A stretch of 12,941 nucleotides of DNA from Candidatus Peribacter sp. UBA2144. GTDB lineage: Bacteria; Patescibacteriota; Gracilibacteria; Peribacterales; Peribacteraceae. Where the stretch lies: NCBI GenBank assembly GCA_002328295.1, contig DCXE01000062.1:1-12941 (forward strand). The letters are read 5' to 3'. This document shows, piece after piece, positions 1-6,818 of this stretch; position 1 is the stretch's first letter; each line of letters opens with the position of its first letter. Made by a program: the position numbers and the translations under genes. The notes under the pieces were generated by a model that ran no database searches, had not been told where the DNA came from, and saw only the letters and a program-made list of their open reading frames with translations.

Positions 1-510
1 ATGTGACGCGGAACGGTATGGGAGTCTTGATTCTCTGCCGCCATTCTCCTAGGATTTCCTGTAAAGATTCGCACTCCGGAGCCTAGGGGGGCGTGTCTGT
101 GTCAATCGATCTTTCACAATTCGGCAACTTGCCTCCCCTAACCTCGAGATTGGGGCGACAAGACAATTTAACGCTCTCTGTCCGAAGATGGACAGAATAG
201 AGCCGTATTTTCTTATACCTACTTTTGTGCTGTGCGCTTTTTGCTCACATTTATGTGCAAAGGCAGGATTTTCATATCGCCGCCTTGAGAGAGGGCTGCG
301 ATAGTTGGCATTACCTCAGAGAAGGCCTCACCCTTTGCTCGTGTCCACTCTTTATTGCATAAGGAGGCGGTCGACATATTAAGTCGTCCCTCTTTGACAC
401 CAAGAGTTCTGGGTTTGTCTTTTGGGCAATGCACCTTTTAAAACTAACAGACACATGCATTCCTTTTTTCGTTCCGTTTTTTTATTTATCTATTTTTTAC
501 TCCTAAATAT
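1..510. other. Upstream non-coding region of the S-layer gene
   Basis: No protein gene or known RNA family is recognised here. A hairpin stands out at 174-202: CTGTCC (178-183) pairs with GGACAG (190-195), and flanking CTCT and AGAG extend the stem across a small internal loop. It is followed by a T-rich stretch, so it could close a transcript that begins before the window. A perfect TTGACA (394-399) has no good -10 box at normal spacing. A weaker pair, TTGTCT (415-420) and TAAAAC (439-444), could be the S-layer promoter. Bases 450-505 are very T-rich. A highly expressed surface protein would be expected to have a long regulated leader, but that is inference. Confidence 0.35.
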
Positions 511-3500
511 ATGGATTTTCCTCGCTTGAAAAAGATTTTCGCGGGAGTATCTGTTGCTGCAATTTCGCTTACCCAGGCCGGGAGCGTATTTGCTGCTTAC
601 ACAGATGTTCCAAGTGGCGTTTGGTTCCAGGACGCTGTCAACGCATTTGTTGACGCCGGTTATCTGGATGCCAGCCAGTCACGCTTCCGTGGAAGCGAAT
701 CCGCCAATCGTGCGGAATTCGTCAAGCTCGTTGTCGAGCTAAATGGTGGGATTCTTTCTACACCTCCTGCCGTTCCCAGCTTCGATGATGTTGCAACCGG
801 CGCATGGTACTACGGGTACCTAGAAGAAGCCGGTAAAGAGGGATGGGTCCGCGGTGACGGTGATTGCTACGGCAGTCATCCTTGCTACGCCCGCCCTGGT
901 GCAAGCATCAACCGAGCTGAAGCAGCGGCCCTTATCACCCGATCATTTGGCCTAGAAGCCACGGGCGATGCCGCTCAGTTCGTCGACAACCCATCTGGTC
1001 AGTGGTACACAGATGTCATGCAGACGGCAGCCGATCATTGTGTCCTCCAAGGTGATGACGCAACAGGTCGTGTTCGTCCAGGTGACAACATGAACCGCGC
1101 AGAGATGGTCGTTATGCTCTACCGTGTTGACCAAGGTCTCACCTATGGTGTTGACTGTGGTGTTACAACCGGCGGAGAAGCAATGATCGTCGATGCGGCT
1201 GCAACAGCAGCCACAACTGTAGAAGTCGAGTTCAATGTAACCCTCGACGCTGCATCTGCAGAGGACGTCGGAAACTACACAGTTACCGGCTCCCCAGAAG
1301 TACCCGTAAGCTCAGCATCTTTGCTAAACCCACAGACAGTTGAGCTAACCTTTGGTGAATCTCTCACTGCAGGTCACGAGTACACTCTTTCTGTAAGCGG
1401 ATTGCTTGCAGCAGATGGAACTGTTATCGACGACGCTATCACCTTCGCCGGATACACATCCTTCGTTCAGGGTGATGGAGTTTTGGAGCTTTCACTATCC
1501 GCCGCTTCTCCTGTTGGAGACACTGTTCCACGAGGAGCAGTTGGCGTTGTAATGCTCTCTGTGGATGTAACAGCTTCTTGTGACGATTCTGTCACAATTG
1601 AGAGCTTAACCATCCTTCATGAAGGTTTTGGTGCTAGTGGAGACATCAATGGTGTCTACGCTGCCATCAATGGTGCACGTGTAACGCGCAAGCGCACAAT
1701 CGACGCAGAAGATCAAACAGCAGATCTGAGGTTCGCCTCACCTCTCGTTTTGGATCCCTGCGAGACTGTAACAGTAGATGTAGTTGCAGACCTTACATCT
1801 AGTGCAAGCGCATCCGGCGAGCACAACCTTGTTGTGGAACTCCCATCAGACGTCTTTGGCAACGCCAAAGAAGTAACCGGGAACTTCCCTGTCCGCGGAA
1901 ACACATTCCGCACAGCCGCTGTTACAAGTGGTACGGTCTCCTTGACCTACCGCACAGTCTCACCCGATGAGGTTGAGGTTGGTGACAAAGGCATCGTTAT
2001 TGGTAAGTGGGAGGTAGCTGTGGACTCCACGGAGGACCAGACCTTCTACTCAATGACAATTGAGCAAAACAGCTCAGCATCCGACGGTGACTTCTCGAAC
2101 CTCGCAGTTCGCCGAACGGATGGCACAATTCTCACCAACACAGTCGCTCAGACGGTAGGTGACTTCGTCACCCTCGTCTTTGATCCTCCGTTTACAGTCC
2201 TAGAAGGAGACAAAGTAACACTCGAAGTAATTTCCGACGTTGTCGGAGGAGCAGGTGATTCGATCATCATGCACTTCGAGGAGTCATCTGACCTCTTCGC
2301 TGTAGGTTCACTCTACGGTTACGGTGTAAACGGCCAGCTATACGGTTCACAGATCAGTCTCCCAGCGGAGACAGCAGCTCTGCCTGACACCGTTAGCATT
2401 GATGCTGGTGAGTTCACCATTGCTATCGACGGTCCTGCAACACAGGACTACACCCGTGATGACAACGATGCCGTTCTCGCGAATATTCACTTCACCACAG
2501 GTGGTGAGGACATTGACGTGAAGGACTTGTTCATCGCAATTCAGGCTGTATCTAGCACTGGTGGAACACTTTGTGGAGATGGTGGTGCACAAGCCGCAGG
2601 TGGCACATGTGCAACAGGAACGGACGACACTGTGTTGGAAGTTCTTGAGGATGTTGAAATCCGAAACACAACCACAGGCCGCACAATCGATGGAGTACGT
2701 CTAACAGGCTCCGCCGAATCTGGAAATGCTTCTTCCGTTGCAGGAACATTCCAAATCTATCGTTTCGATGACTTCATCGTCCGAGGCGAAGAGATATGGG
2801 AATTCCGTGTCGACTTTATCGACAACGGCGCTGGCAAACACCCGGAAAGCGGCGACCAGTTCCGTATTCACATTTGTGGTGAGCCAACACAGATCCGCTC
2901 AGGCGGCGCTAATATTACGAACAATACAACATGTGGATTCAACAGCTTGGTAACTGCTGCAACAACATGGCAGATGCAGGTAGAAGGTCTCTCGACAGGA
3001 GACAAAGTCGGAGATGTACGCCCACGAGGTAACATCGCCGGTAACTACCAGCGCATCGCTACAGCGACTCTAACAATTGCTGTTAAGCCAATTGGTACAT
3101 CAGACTACGCTGTTGAAAATGCGAACAATGTGAACCTTCTCAGATATGAAGCTCGTGCAGGCGAAGCGGAGGATATCCTCTTCACCAAAGCAATCTTCGA
3201 ATCTGCTTCAGGATCACTTAACAATGGTCAAAACTACGCACTGTGGGTTGATACAGATGGTGATGGTGCAGTAGACACAATCCTTGAGGATGGTGTCGCC
3301 AACCAGTCCAGCGAAGTCACATTTGGTGACATGGCAGGCGGAGGGTATGTCATTCCGGCTGAGGAGACAGTGATCTTCGAGGTCCATGCTGACATTGCGT
3401 CATCTCTAACAGGAAACGACTTGCAACTAGAGTTTGCAACCGGTTCCACCGTTACATTTGTGGAGGCCGAAGAGCTGGATGACGGAAGTAATCTTTCCGG

Positions 3501-4812
3501 AATCAAGCTTAACGGATCGTTCCATGCATCTGTTACAGCAGCTGACATTATTGTTACGACTGTTGAATCACAGCCATGGCTACTTGTTACACAGGGTAAC
3601 CTGTACATAATTCCGTCAACGAATACCTTGGGTGTCCGCAAGCATCAATTGCTTGGTGGCGGATTGGGTGAGACTGTCCTACGACTACAGCTACGCGCTG
3701 AGTACGAGGATATTGATGTCACAGACATTCAGCTCACCGCATCCGGAACGACAACATCGAAAGAAGTTGATCGTCTGGAACTGTTCAAAGATGGTGAATC
3801 CGAGCCATTCGCACTCGCCACAATTGGTGGTTGCGGAGGTGACGATACACTCGCCGTCAACCCAGGTAATTCAGCAGCAGTTGTAAAGACCTTCTGTGCG
3901 AATATGGAGAGTCGCCAGCTAGTTGTTCCGGAAGGAGCAGAAGTTGACGTTCTTGTCCGACCTCGCGTAAAGACAGATGTTCAAGGTGCAGTATCCGCAC
4001 AGCCCGTCCAGTTCTTCCTTGATAATCAGAACATTTCCGACGAGGCAACAGGATCAGGTGCCGTTCGTGCTCGCGGTGATGAATCAAGCAACAACCTTGC
4101 CGCTAACAACGAAGATACGACTGCAGAAGGAGAGGTGTTCATTGGAGTAAATACCGCTACCACAAATGCCTACGTTGTAGGCAAGAAGGGTGTCGTAGTT
4201 ATGTCCAAGCTCGTCTCCATTACCAACGACGCCGATGATACAAATGGCTCTGCCATTCCTATCGGACAGTCCGACATAGCTAAGTTCAAGTTCACGGCTG
4301 CAGACCATGTCAACTCGAAGAACGGTCTCAATACAGTTACACTGTCTGGAATCGTCTTCAACGTAAATGCCACCAACGTAAACCTCAGGGCTACCGCTGG
4401 TGACTTCTTGGTCTACAACCAGAATGACTCCAATACGACTCTTGCATGTCAGTCGTATGTCAATGACACGACCCGTGTTGCCACAACAGGCACCGCATCT
4501 GGATCGCTTCTCATTGAATGTCGAGGGCTTGAAGCTGATAGCGTTGTTACAGACGTTGACCCAGGCCAGAGCATAACGCTCGTATTGCAGGCTAATATAA
4601 CAAACCAGAACAGCTCATCTGTTGGTGCACCTAGCACCCTACAGGTGTCTATCCAGGACTTCGATTCAGATACCAGGTTCTTCTTCGGTGTTCTGAACAG
4701 CGCATCATTCTCTCACATCGATTGGCGTGACAAAGACTCGAGTTCCACACAAGACTTCACGTGGATCGAGTATCCAACAACTGTTGTGAAGTCAACCAGC
4801 TACGCAGGCTAA
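511..4812 (+). CDS. S-layer protein with three N-terminal SLH domains
   Basis: The 1433-residue product is predicted to be secreted and to form or decorate the surface layer. Residues 1-28 are a signal peptide: MDFPRLKK basic start, hydrophobic core, and a VFA-A or VFAA-Y cleavage site. Three SLH domains follow at about 30-80, 91-150 and 157-210. Each has the FxDVxxxxWYxxxV-like opening and an NRAE motif (residues 66-69, 134-137 and 195-198). SLH domains normally bind pyruvylated secondary wall polymers. Residues 225-315 resemble a bacterial Ig-like domain of the SbsA type. The rest is a long series of beta-rich, Thr/Asp/Gly-rich segments that I cannot assign to families. A DxDxDG calcium-loop motif lies at 914-922. 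No C-terminal membrane anchor or sortase signal is visible. ATG at 511 is chosen because it opens the signal peptide; no Shine-Dalgarno sequence precedes it. The gene stands alone with its own terminator. Confidence 0.93.
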   Translation: MDFPRLKKIFAGVSVAAISLTQAGSVFAAYTDVPSGVWFQDAVNAFVDAGYLDASQSRFRGSESANRAEFVKLVVELNGGILSTPPAVPSFDDVATGAWYYGYLEEAGKEGWVRGDGDCYGSHPCYARPGASINRAEAAALITRSFGLEATGDAAQFVDNPSGQWYTDVMQTAADHCVLQGDDATGRVRPGDNMNRAEMVVMLYRVDQGLTYGVDCGVTTGGEAMIVDAAATAATTVEVEFNVTLDAASAEDVGNYTVTGSPEVPVSSASLLNPQTVELTFGESLTAGHEYTLSVSGLLAADGTVIDDAITFAGYTSFVQGDGVLELSLSAASPVGDTVPRGAVGVVMLSVDVTASCDDSVTIESLTILHEGFGASGDINGVYAAINGARVTRKRTIDAEDQTADLRFASPLVLDPCETVTVDVVADLTSSASASGEHNLVVELPSDVFGNAKEVTGNFPVRGNTFRTAAVTSGTVSLTYRTVSPDEVEVGDKGIVIGKWEVAVDSTEDQTFYSMTIEQNSSASDGDFSNLAVRRTDGTILTNTVAQTVGDFVTLVFDPPFTVLEGDKVTLEVISDVVGGAGDSIIMHFEESSDLFAVGSLYGYGVNGQLYGSQISLPAETAALPDTVSIDAGEFTIAIDGPATQDYTRDDNDAVLANIHFTTGGEDIDVKDLFIAIQAVSSTGGTLCGDGGAQAAGGTCATGTDDTVLEVLEDVEIRNTTTGRTIDGVRLTGSAESGNASSVAGTFQIYRFDDFIVRGEEIWEFRVDFIDNGAGKHPESGDQFRIHICGEPTQIRSGGANITNNTTCGFNSLVTAATTWQMQVEGLSTGDKVGDVRPRGNIAGNYQRIATATLTIAVKPIGTSDYAVENANNVNLLRYEARAGEAEDILFTKAIFESASGSLNNGQNYALWVDTDGDGAVDTILEDGVANQSSEVTFGDMAGGGYVIPAEETVIFEVHADIASSLTGNDLQLEFATGSTVTFVEAEELDDGSNLSGIKLNGSFHASVTAADIIVTTVESQPWLLVTQGNLYIIPSTNTLGVRKHQLLGGGLGETVLRLQLRAEYEDIDVTDIQLTASGTTTSKEVDRLELFKDGESEPFALATIGGCGGDDTLAVNPGNSAAVVKTFCANMESRQLVVPEGAEVDVLVRPRVKTDVQGAVSAQPVQFFLDNQNISDEATGSGAVRARGDESSNNLAANNEDTTAEGEVFIGVNTATTNAYVVGKKGVVVMSKLVSITNDADDTNGSAIPIGQSDIAKFKFTAADHVNSKNGLNTVTLSGIVFNVNATNVNLRATAGDFLVYNQNDSNTTLACQSYVNDTTRVATTGTASGSLLIECRGLEADSVVTDVDPGQSITLVLQANITNQNSSSVGAPSTLQVSIQDFDSDTRFFFGVLNSASFSHIDWRDKDSSSTQDFTWIEYPTTVVKSTSYAG

Positions 4813-4840
4813 TACCCTACTTAGTTGTTTATATAGAAGA

Positions 4841-4864
4841 AGCCTCCCGAAAGGGGGGCTTTTT
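4841..4864 (+). terminator. Rho-independent terminator of the S-layer gene
   Basis: AGCCTCCC (4841-4848) pairs with GGGGGGCT (4853-4860), with one T-G pair, around a GAAA tetraloop. A run of T residues continues to 4864. It lies 28 bp after the S-layer stop codon in the right orientation to end that transcript. Confidence 0.93.
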
Positions 4865-4877
4865 CTTATGGGCGATT

Positions 4878-4981
4878 GACCTCACCCCCTGGCCCCCTCT
4901 CCTCTGAGGAGGAGAGGGGGGACTTCGCATATTACATAGTTCCCCTCTCCTGCTTGCAGGAGAGGGGTTAGTGGTGAGGTC
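4878..4981. repeat. 104-bp palindromic repeat element with terminal inverted repeats
   Basis: Perfect 8-bp terminal inverted repeats GACCTCAC (4878-4885) and GTGAGGTC (4974-4981) bound the element. Inside are two perfect 12-bp hairpins: 4893-4904 with 4909-4920, and 4942-4953 with 4956-4967. Both use the same CCCCTCTCC / GGAGAGGGG arms. It ends one base short of the femAB stop codon on the opposite strand, so it may also act as that gene's 3' hairpin. It contains no ORF. It looks like a non-autonomous MITE-like or REP-like element; a related half-unit lies inside femAB. Confidence 0.8.
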
Positions 4982-4982
4982 G

Positions 4983-5954
4983 TTAGAAGAATTTCCTCTT
5001 CATATCTATCAGTTTATGTATCAATGGCTTAAGTATGATCACCTTCTCCTCCGGATAAGTCACGACTTCTCCTCCAAACTTCTCCTTAAATGCGCTGACT
5101 CCTTGCCAGGGATGATTTGCCCCTCTCTCCCGGCCCCTCTCCTCCTTCGACAAGCTCAGGACAGGCTGGGAGAGGGGAGATTTTTCAGGTGGAACGATTC
5201 CAAATAGATCGTATGACGTACACCCTTTAGCTTTGCAAAACTTCATTGCTTCCCATTGCAAAAGATATGGAGCCATCAGATTACGATGCTCATGAGAGGA
5301 AGCACCGTAGTAATAAATTCCCTGGCCTTTAAAGATAACTCCGATCAGGCCTGCGACAATTGACAATTGACAATTGACAATTGACGGCGCAAAAGCGAGT
5401 AGCATGAATGCTCCGTCCAGATTCTCCAAAAACTTTTTGTAATGTTCTTTGGAATGAGGTTTGAATCCATCGCGTTTAGAAGTCTTCTTAATAAGTTCAT
5501 AGAATGCATCAACATCATCCGACTGTTTAACTTCAACTCCATGTTTCTGTGCAACTTTAATATTGTATCTTCCTTTTTGTTTCATCTGCGCAAGTATCTC
5601 ATCCTCAGATTTGGTCAGGTCAATTATTCTGGTTGCTTCCGGAACAATATGGCGGGAAGAATTGAGAATTGAGAATTGAGAATTGAGAATTAGTTCTTGT
5701 GAAGGAGAAATATAAAGTGCAAAGCATTTATTTCTTTTAGCATCCTCAATTATTGGTTTTAATAAATTATCAATTCTCAATTCTTCATTATCAATTGGGC
5801 TCGAAGGCCCCCTTATAATTTCCCAAGTGCAATAACCTCCAACGGTTTTATCAACCACAACCTGAGTAGATTCATATACTCTGATTTCATGTCCAAGAGA
5901 TTCTTGGTACTTTTGCCATTCTGATGACTGCCAAAGGTTTGTGTTAGTATCCAT
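4983..5954 (-). CDS. FemAB-family peptidoglycan-bridge aminoacyltransferase with repeat insertions
   Basis: The 323-residue protein resembles FemA/FemB/FemX enzymes, which transfer amino acids from aminoacyl-tRNA to the lipid II stem peptide using tandem GNAT-like folds. Family-like segments are SEWQKYQESLG near the N-terminus (11-21), KQKGRYNIKVAQKHGVEV (125-142), YYYGASSHEHRNLMAPYLLQ (214-233), GCTSYDLFGI (244-253) and HPWQGVSAFKEKFGGE (281-296). Four stretches do not look like the family and coincide with DNA repeats: about 52-64, 86-99, 190-200 and 259-280. All stay in frame. The start ATG has no Shine-Dalgarno sequence. The gene is convergent with the S-layer gene and divergent from sodA. 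Substrate and added amino acid cannot be told from sequence. It could be a working enzyme with decorated loops or a gene beginning to decay; the intact frame favours the former. Confidence 0.87.
   Translation of the reverse strand: MDTNTNLWQSSEWQKYQESLGHEIRVYESTQVVVDKTVGGYCTWEIIRGPSSPIDNEELRIDNLLKPIIEDAKRNKCFALYISPSQELILNSQFSILNSSRHIVPEATRIIDLTKSEDEILAQMKQKGRYNIKVAQKHGVEVKQSDDVDAFYELIKKTSKRDGFKPHSKEHYKKFLENLDGAFMLLAFAPSIVNCQLSIVAGLIGVIFKGQGIYYYGASSHEHRNLMAPYLLQWEAMKFCKAKGCTSYDLFGIVPPEKSPLSQPVLSLSKEERGRERGANHPWQGVSAFKEKFGGEVVTYPEEKVIILKPLIHKLIDMKRKFF
5120..5177. repeat. GC-rich palindromic repeat inserted in femAB
   Basis: Arms CCCCTCTCC (5134-5142) and GGAGAGGGG (5169-5177) flank a core that reads CCTTCGAC-AA-GCTCAGGACAGGC (5144-5167). 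A further CCCTCTCTCC precedes the left arm at 5121-5130. The arms match those of the 4878-4981 element. The insertion encodes FemAB residues about 259-280 and separates the PPEK and HPW motifs, which normally lie close together in this family (family knowledge recalled, not searched). Confidence 0.82.
5355..5385. repeat. Heptamer tandem repeat GACAATT x4 in femAB
   Basis: Four perfect GACAATT units (5355-5382) plus GAC. On the coding (minus) strand the 7-bp period gives a 7-residue protein repeat, SIVNCQL-SIV (residues 191-200). It replaces a loop between MLLAFA and GLIGVIF. Confidence 0.93.
5659..5691. repeat. Heptamer tandem repeat GAATTGA x4 in femAB
   Basis: Four perfect GAATTGA units (5659-5686) plus GAATT. 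Read on the minus strand it encodes the ILNSQFS-ILNS stretch, residues about 89-99, between YISPSQ and the conserved-looking VPEATRIIDLTKSE. Confidence 0.93.
5769..5796. repeat. Degenerate heptamer array in femAB
   Basis: Four consecutive heptamers: ATCAATT, CTCAATT, CTTCATT, ATCAATT. They encode residues 53-62, PIDNEELRID, and resemble the GAATTGA array in reverse orientation. The units have diverged, which suggests an older insertion. Confidence 0.75.
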
Positions 5955-5960
5955 CGATTA

Positions 5961-5981
5961 GTTAAAAGTTAAAAGTTAAAA
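5961..5981. repeat. Heptamer tandem repeat GTTAAAA x3
   Basis: Three perfect GTTAAAA units followed by GTTTTTT, six bases upstream of the femAB start codon on the minus strand. It forms the left arm of an inverted arrangement with the array at 6019-6053. Confidence 0.9.
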
Positions 5982-6018
5982 GTTTTTTCAGATGTAATAT
6001 GTGTTACTTTAGTAGCAC

Positions 6019-6053
6019 TTTTAACTTTTCACTATTCACTTTTAACTATTATT
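6019..6053. repeat. Heptamer array TTTTAAC and variants x5
   Basis: Units TTTTAAC, TTTTCAC, TATTCAC, TTTTAAC and TATTATT run up to the sodA start. They are the reverse complement of the GTTAAAA array at 5961-5981, so the two arms could pair. TATAAT at 6053-6058 overlaps the last unit and resembles a -10 box, but it has no -35 partner and lies only three bases from the sodA ATG. Confidence 0.82.
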
Positions 6054-6061
6054 ATAATTTC

Positions 6062-6685
6062 ATGCTAACTCTACCCGAACTTTCCTACGACTATTCCGCC
6101 CTCGAGCCTCATATTGATGCAAAGACGATGGAAATACATCATAGCAAGCATCACAAGGCTTATGTTGATAAGACGAATGCCGCACTTGAAGGCACGGAAT
6201 TCTTGGATAAACCAATAGAAGAGATTATTTCTAACCTTGATCAGGTTCCTGAAGATAAGAGAGCAGCCATCAGAAACAACGGTGGAGGAGTGATCAATCA
6301 CAATATGTTTTGGATGTGTCTTAGTCCTCAGGGAGGAGGGGAACCGGAAGGGGGGCTAAAATCTGCAATTGATGATGCGTTTGGGGGATTCGAACCCCTT
6401 AAGATCAAGTTTACTGAGGCTGCTTTAACCCAGTTTGGGTCAGGTTGGGCATGGTTGGTTCAGGATGGTGAAAACCTCAGCGTAATTAAAACCTCAAACC
6501 AAGATTCTCCGCTTACAATGGGGGAAACGGCGATTGCGGAATCGCCGCTACGACCAATTCTTTGCATCGATGTTTGGGAACATGCCTATTACCTCAAGTA
6601 TCAAAATCGCCGTCCCGAGTACGTTGAGGCATTCTGGAACGTTGTTGATTGGAAGGAGGCGGGAAGGAAGTTTGTAGATAAATAG
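6062..6685 (+). CDS. sodA: Superoxide dismutase, Mn-type of the Fe/Mn family
   Basis: A 207-residue enzyme that dismutates superoxide to oxygen and hydrogen peroxide, probably in the cytoplasm because no signal peptide follows this start. All four metal ligands are visible: H26, H80, D170 and H174 (in DVWEHAYY). The active-site residues H30 and Y34 are also present. G76 and Q147 (in NQDSPL) match the Mn-type pattern of E. coli SodA rather than the Gln/Ala pattern of FeSOD; the CLSPQGGGEP segment looks more FeSOD-like, so cambialistic use is possible. The ATG at 6062 gives the family-typical MLTLPELSYDYSALEPHID start. An upstream in-frame ATG at 5999 would add 21 residues coded by heptamer repeats and is rejected. 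No Shine-Dalgarno sequence is present. It is divergent from the femAB-like gene and precedes rpoB by 133 bp. Confidence 0.96.
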   Translation: MLTLPELSYDYSALEPHIDAKTMEIHHSKHHKAYVDKTNAALEGTEFLDKPIEEIISNLDQVPEDKRAAIRNNGGGVINHNMFWMCLSPQGGGEPEGGLKSAIDDAFGGFEPLKIKFTEAALTQFGSGWAWLVQDGENLSVIKTSNQDSPLTMGETAIAESPLRPILCIDVWEHAYYLKYQNRRPEYVEAFWNVVDWKEAGRKFVDK

Positions 6686-6818
6686 TTGACCTCAGGCCTA
6701 AGTTAAGTAGAATTCCCCTGATCACAGTAGTCTTGATTGTGTAATTAGATCTGTGTTGTTGCTTGAGGAAATTCTCGAGTCGCGCACGGTCTATTTGTTT
6801 AATTTCATCCAAAATCCT

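Noticed and set aside
1..220. tRNA, tmRNA or RNase P RNA at the window start
   Set aside because: No T-arm consensus, acceptor pairing or RNase P core motifs could be found on either strand.
219..434. 71-codon minus-strand ORF upstream of the S-layer gene, opening with GTG (internal ATG at 377)
   Set aside because: No recognisable protein features and a mixed, unconvincing composition. The internal ATG has a GAGGG about 11 bases upstream, but other genes in this window do not use such motifs. It needs homologues to be believed.
3234..3641. 135-codon minus-strand ORF inside the S-layer gene
   Set aside because: It is antisense to a clear coding frame and its Ser/Thr/Val-rich composition is what the reverse of this gene would give.
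4878..5177. CRISPR array from the repeated GC-rich arms
   Set aside because: Units are self-complementary, unevenly spaced and without regular spacers. No cas genes are present.
5999..6061. Upstream in-frame ATG extending superoxide dismutase by 21 residues
   Set aside because: The extra residues are encoded by the heptamer array and do not resemble a signal or targeting peptide. The start at 6062 matches the family N-terminus.
6753..6818. GTG start extending RpoB by 22 residues
   Set aside because: The extension runs through a CTTGAG/CTCGAG hairpin and has a composition unlike the lysine-rich tail. The ATG at 6819 is the simpler start.
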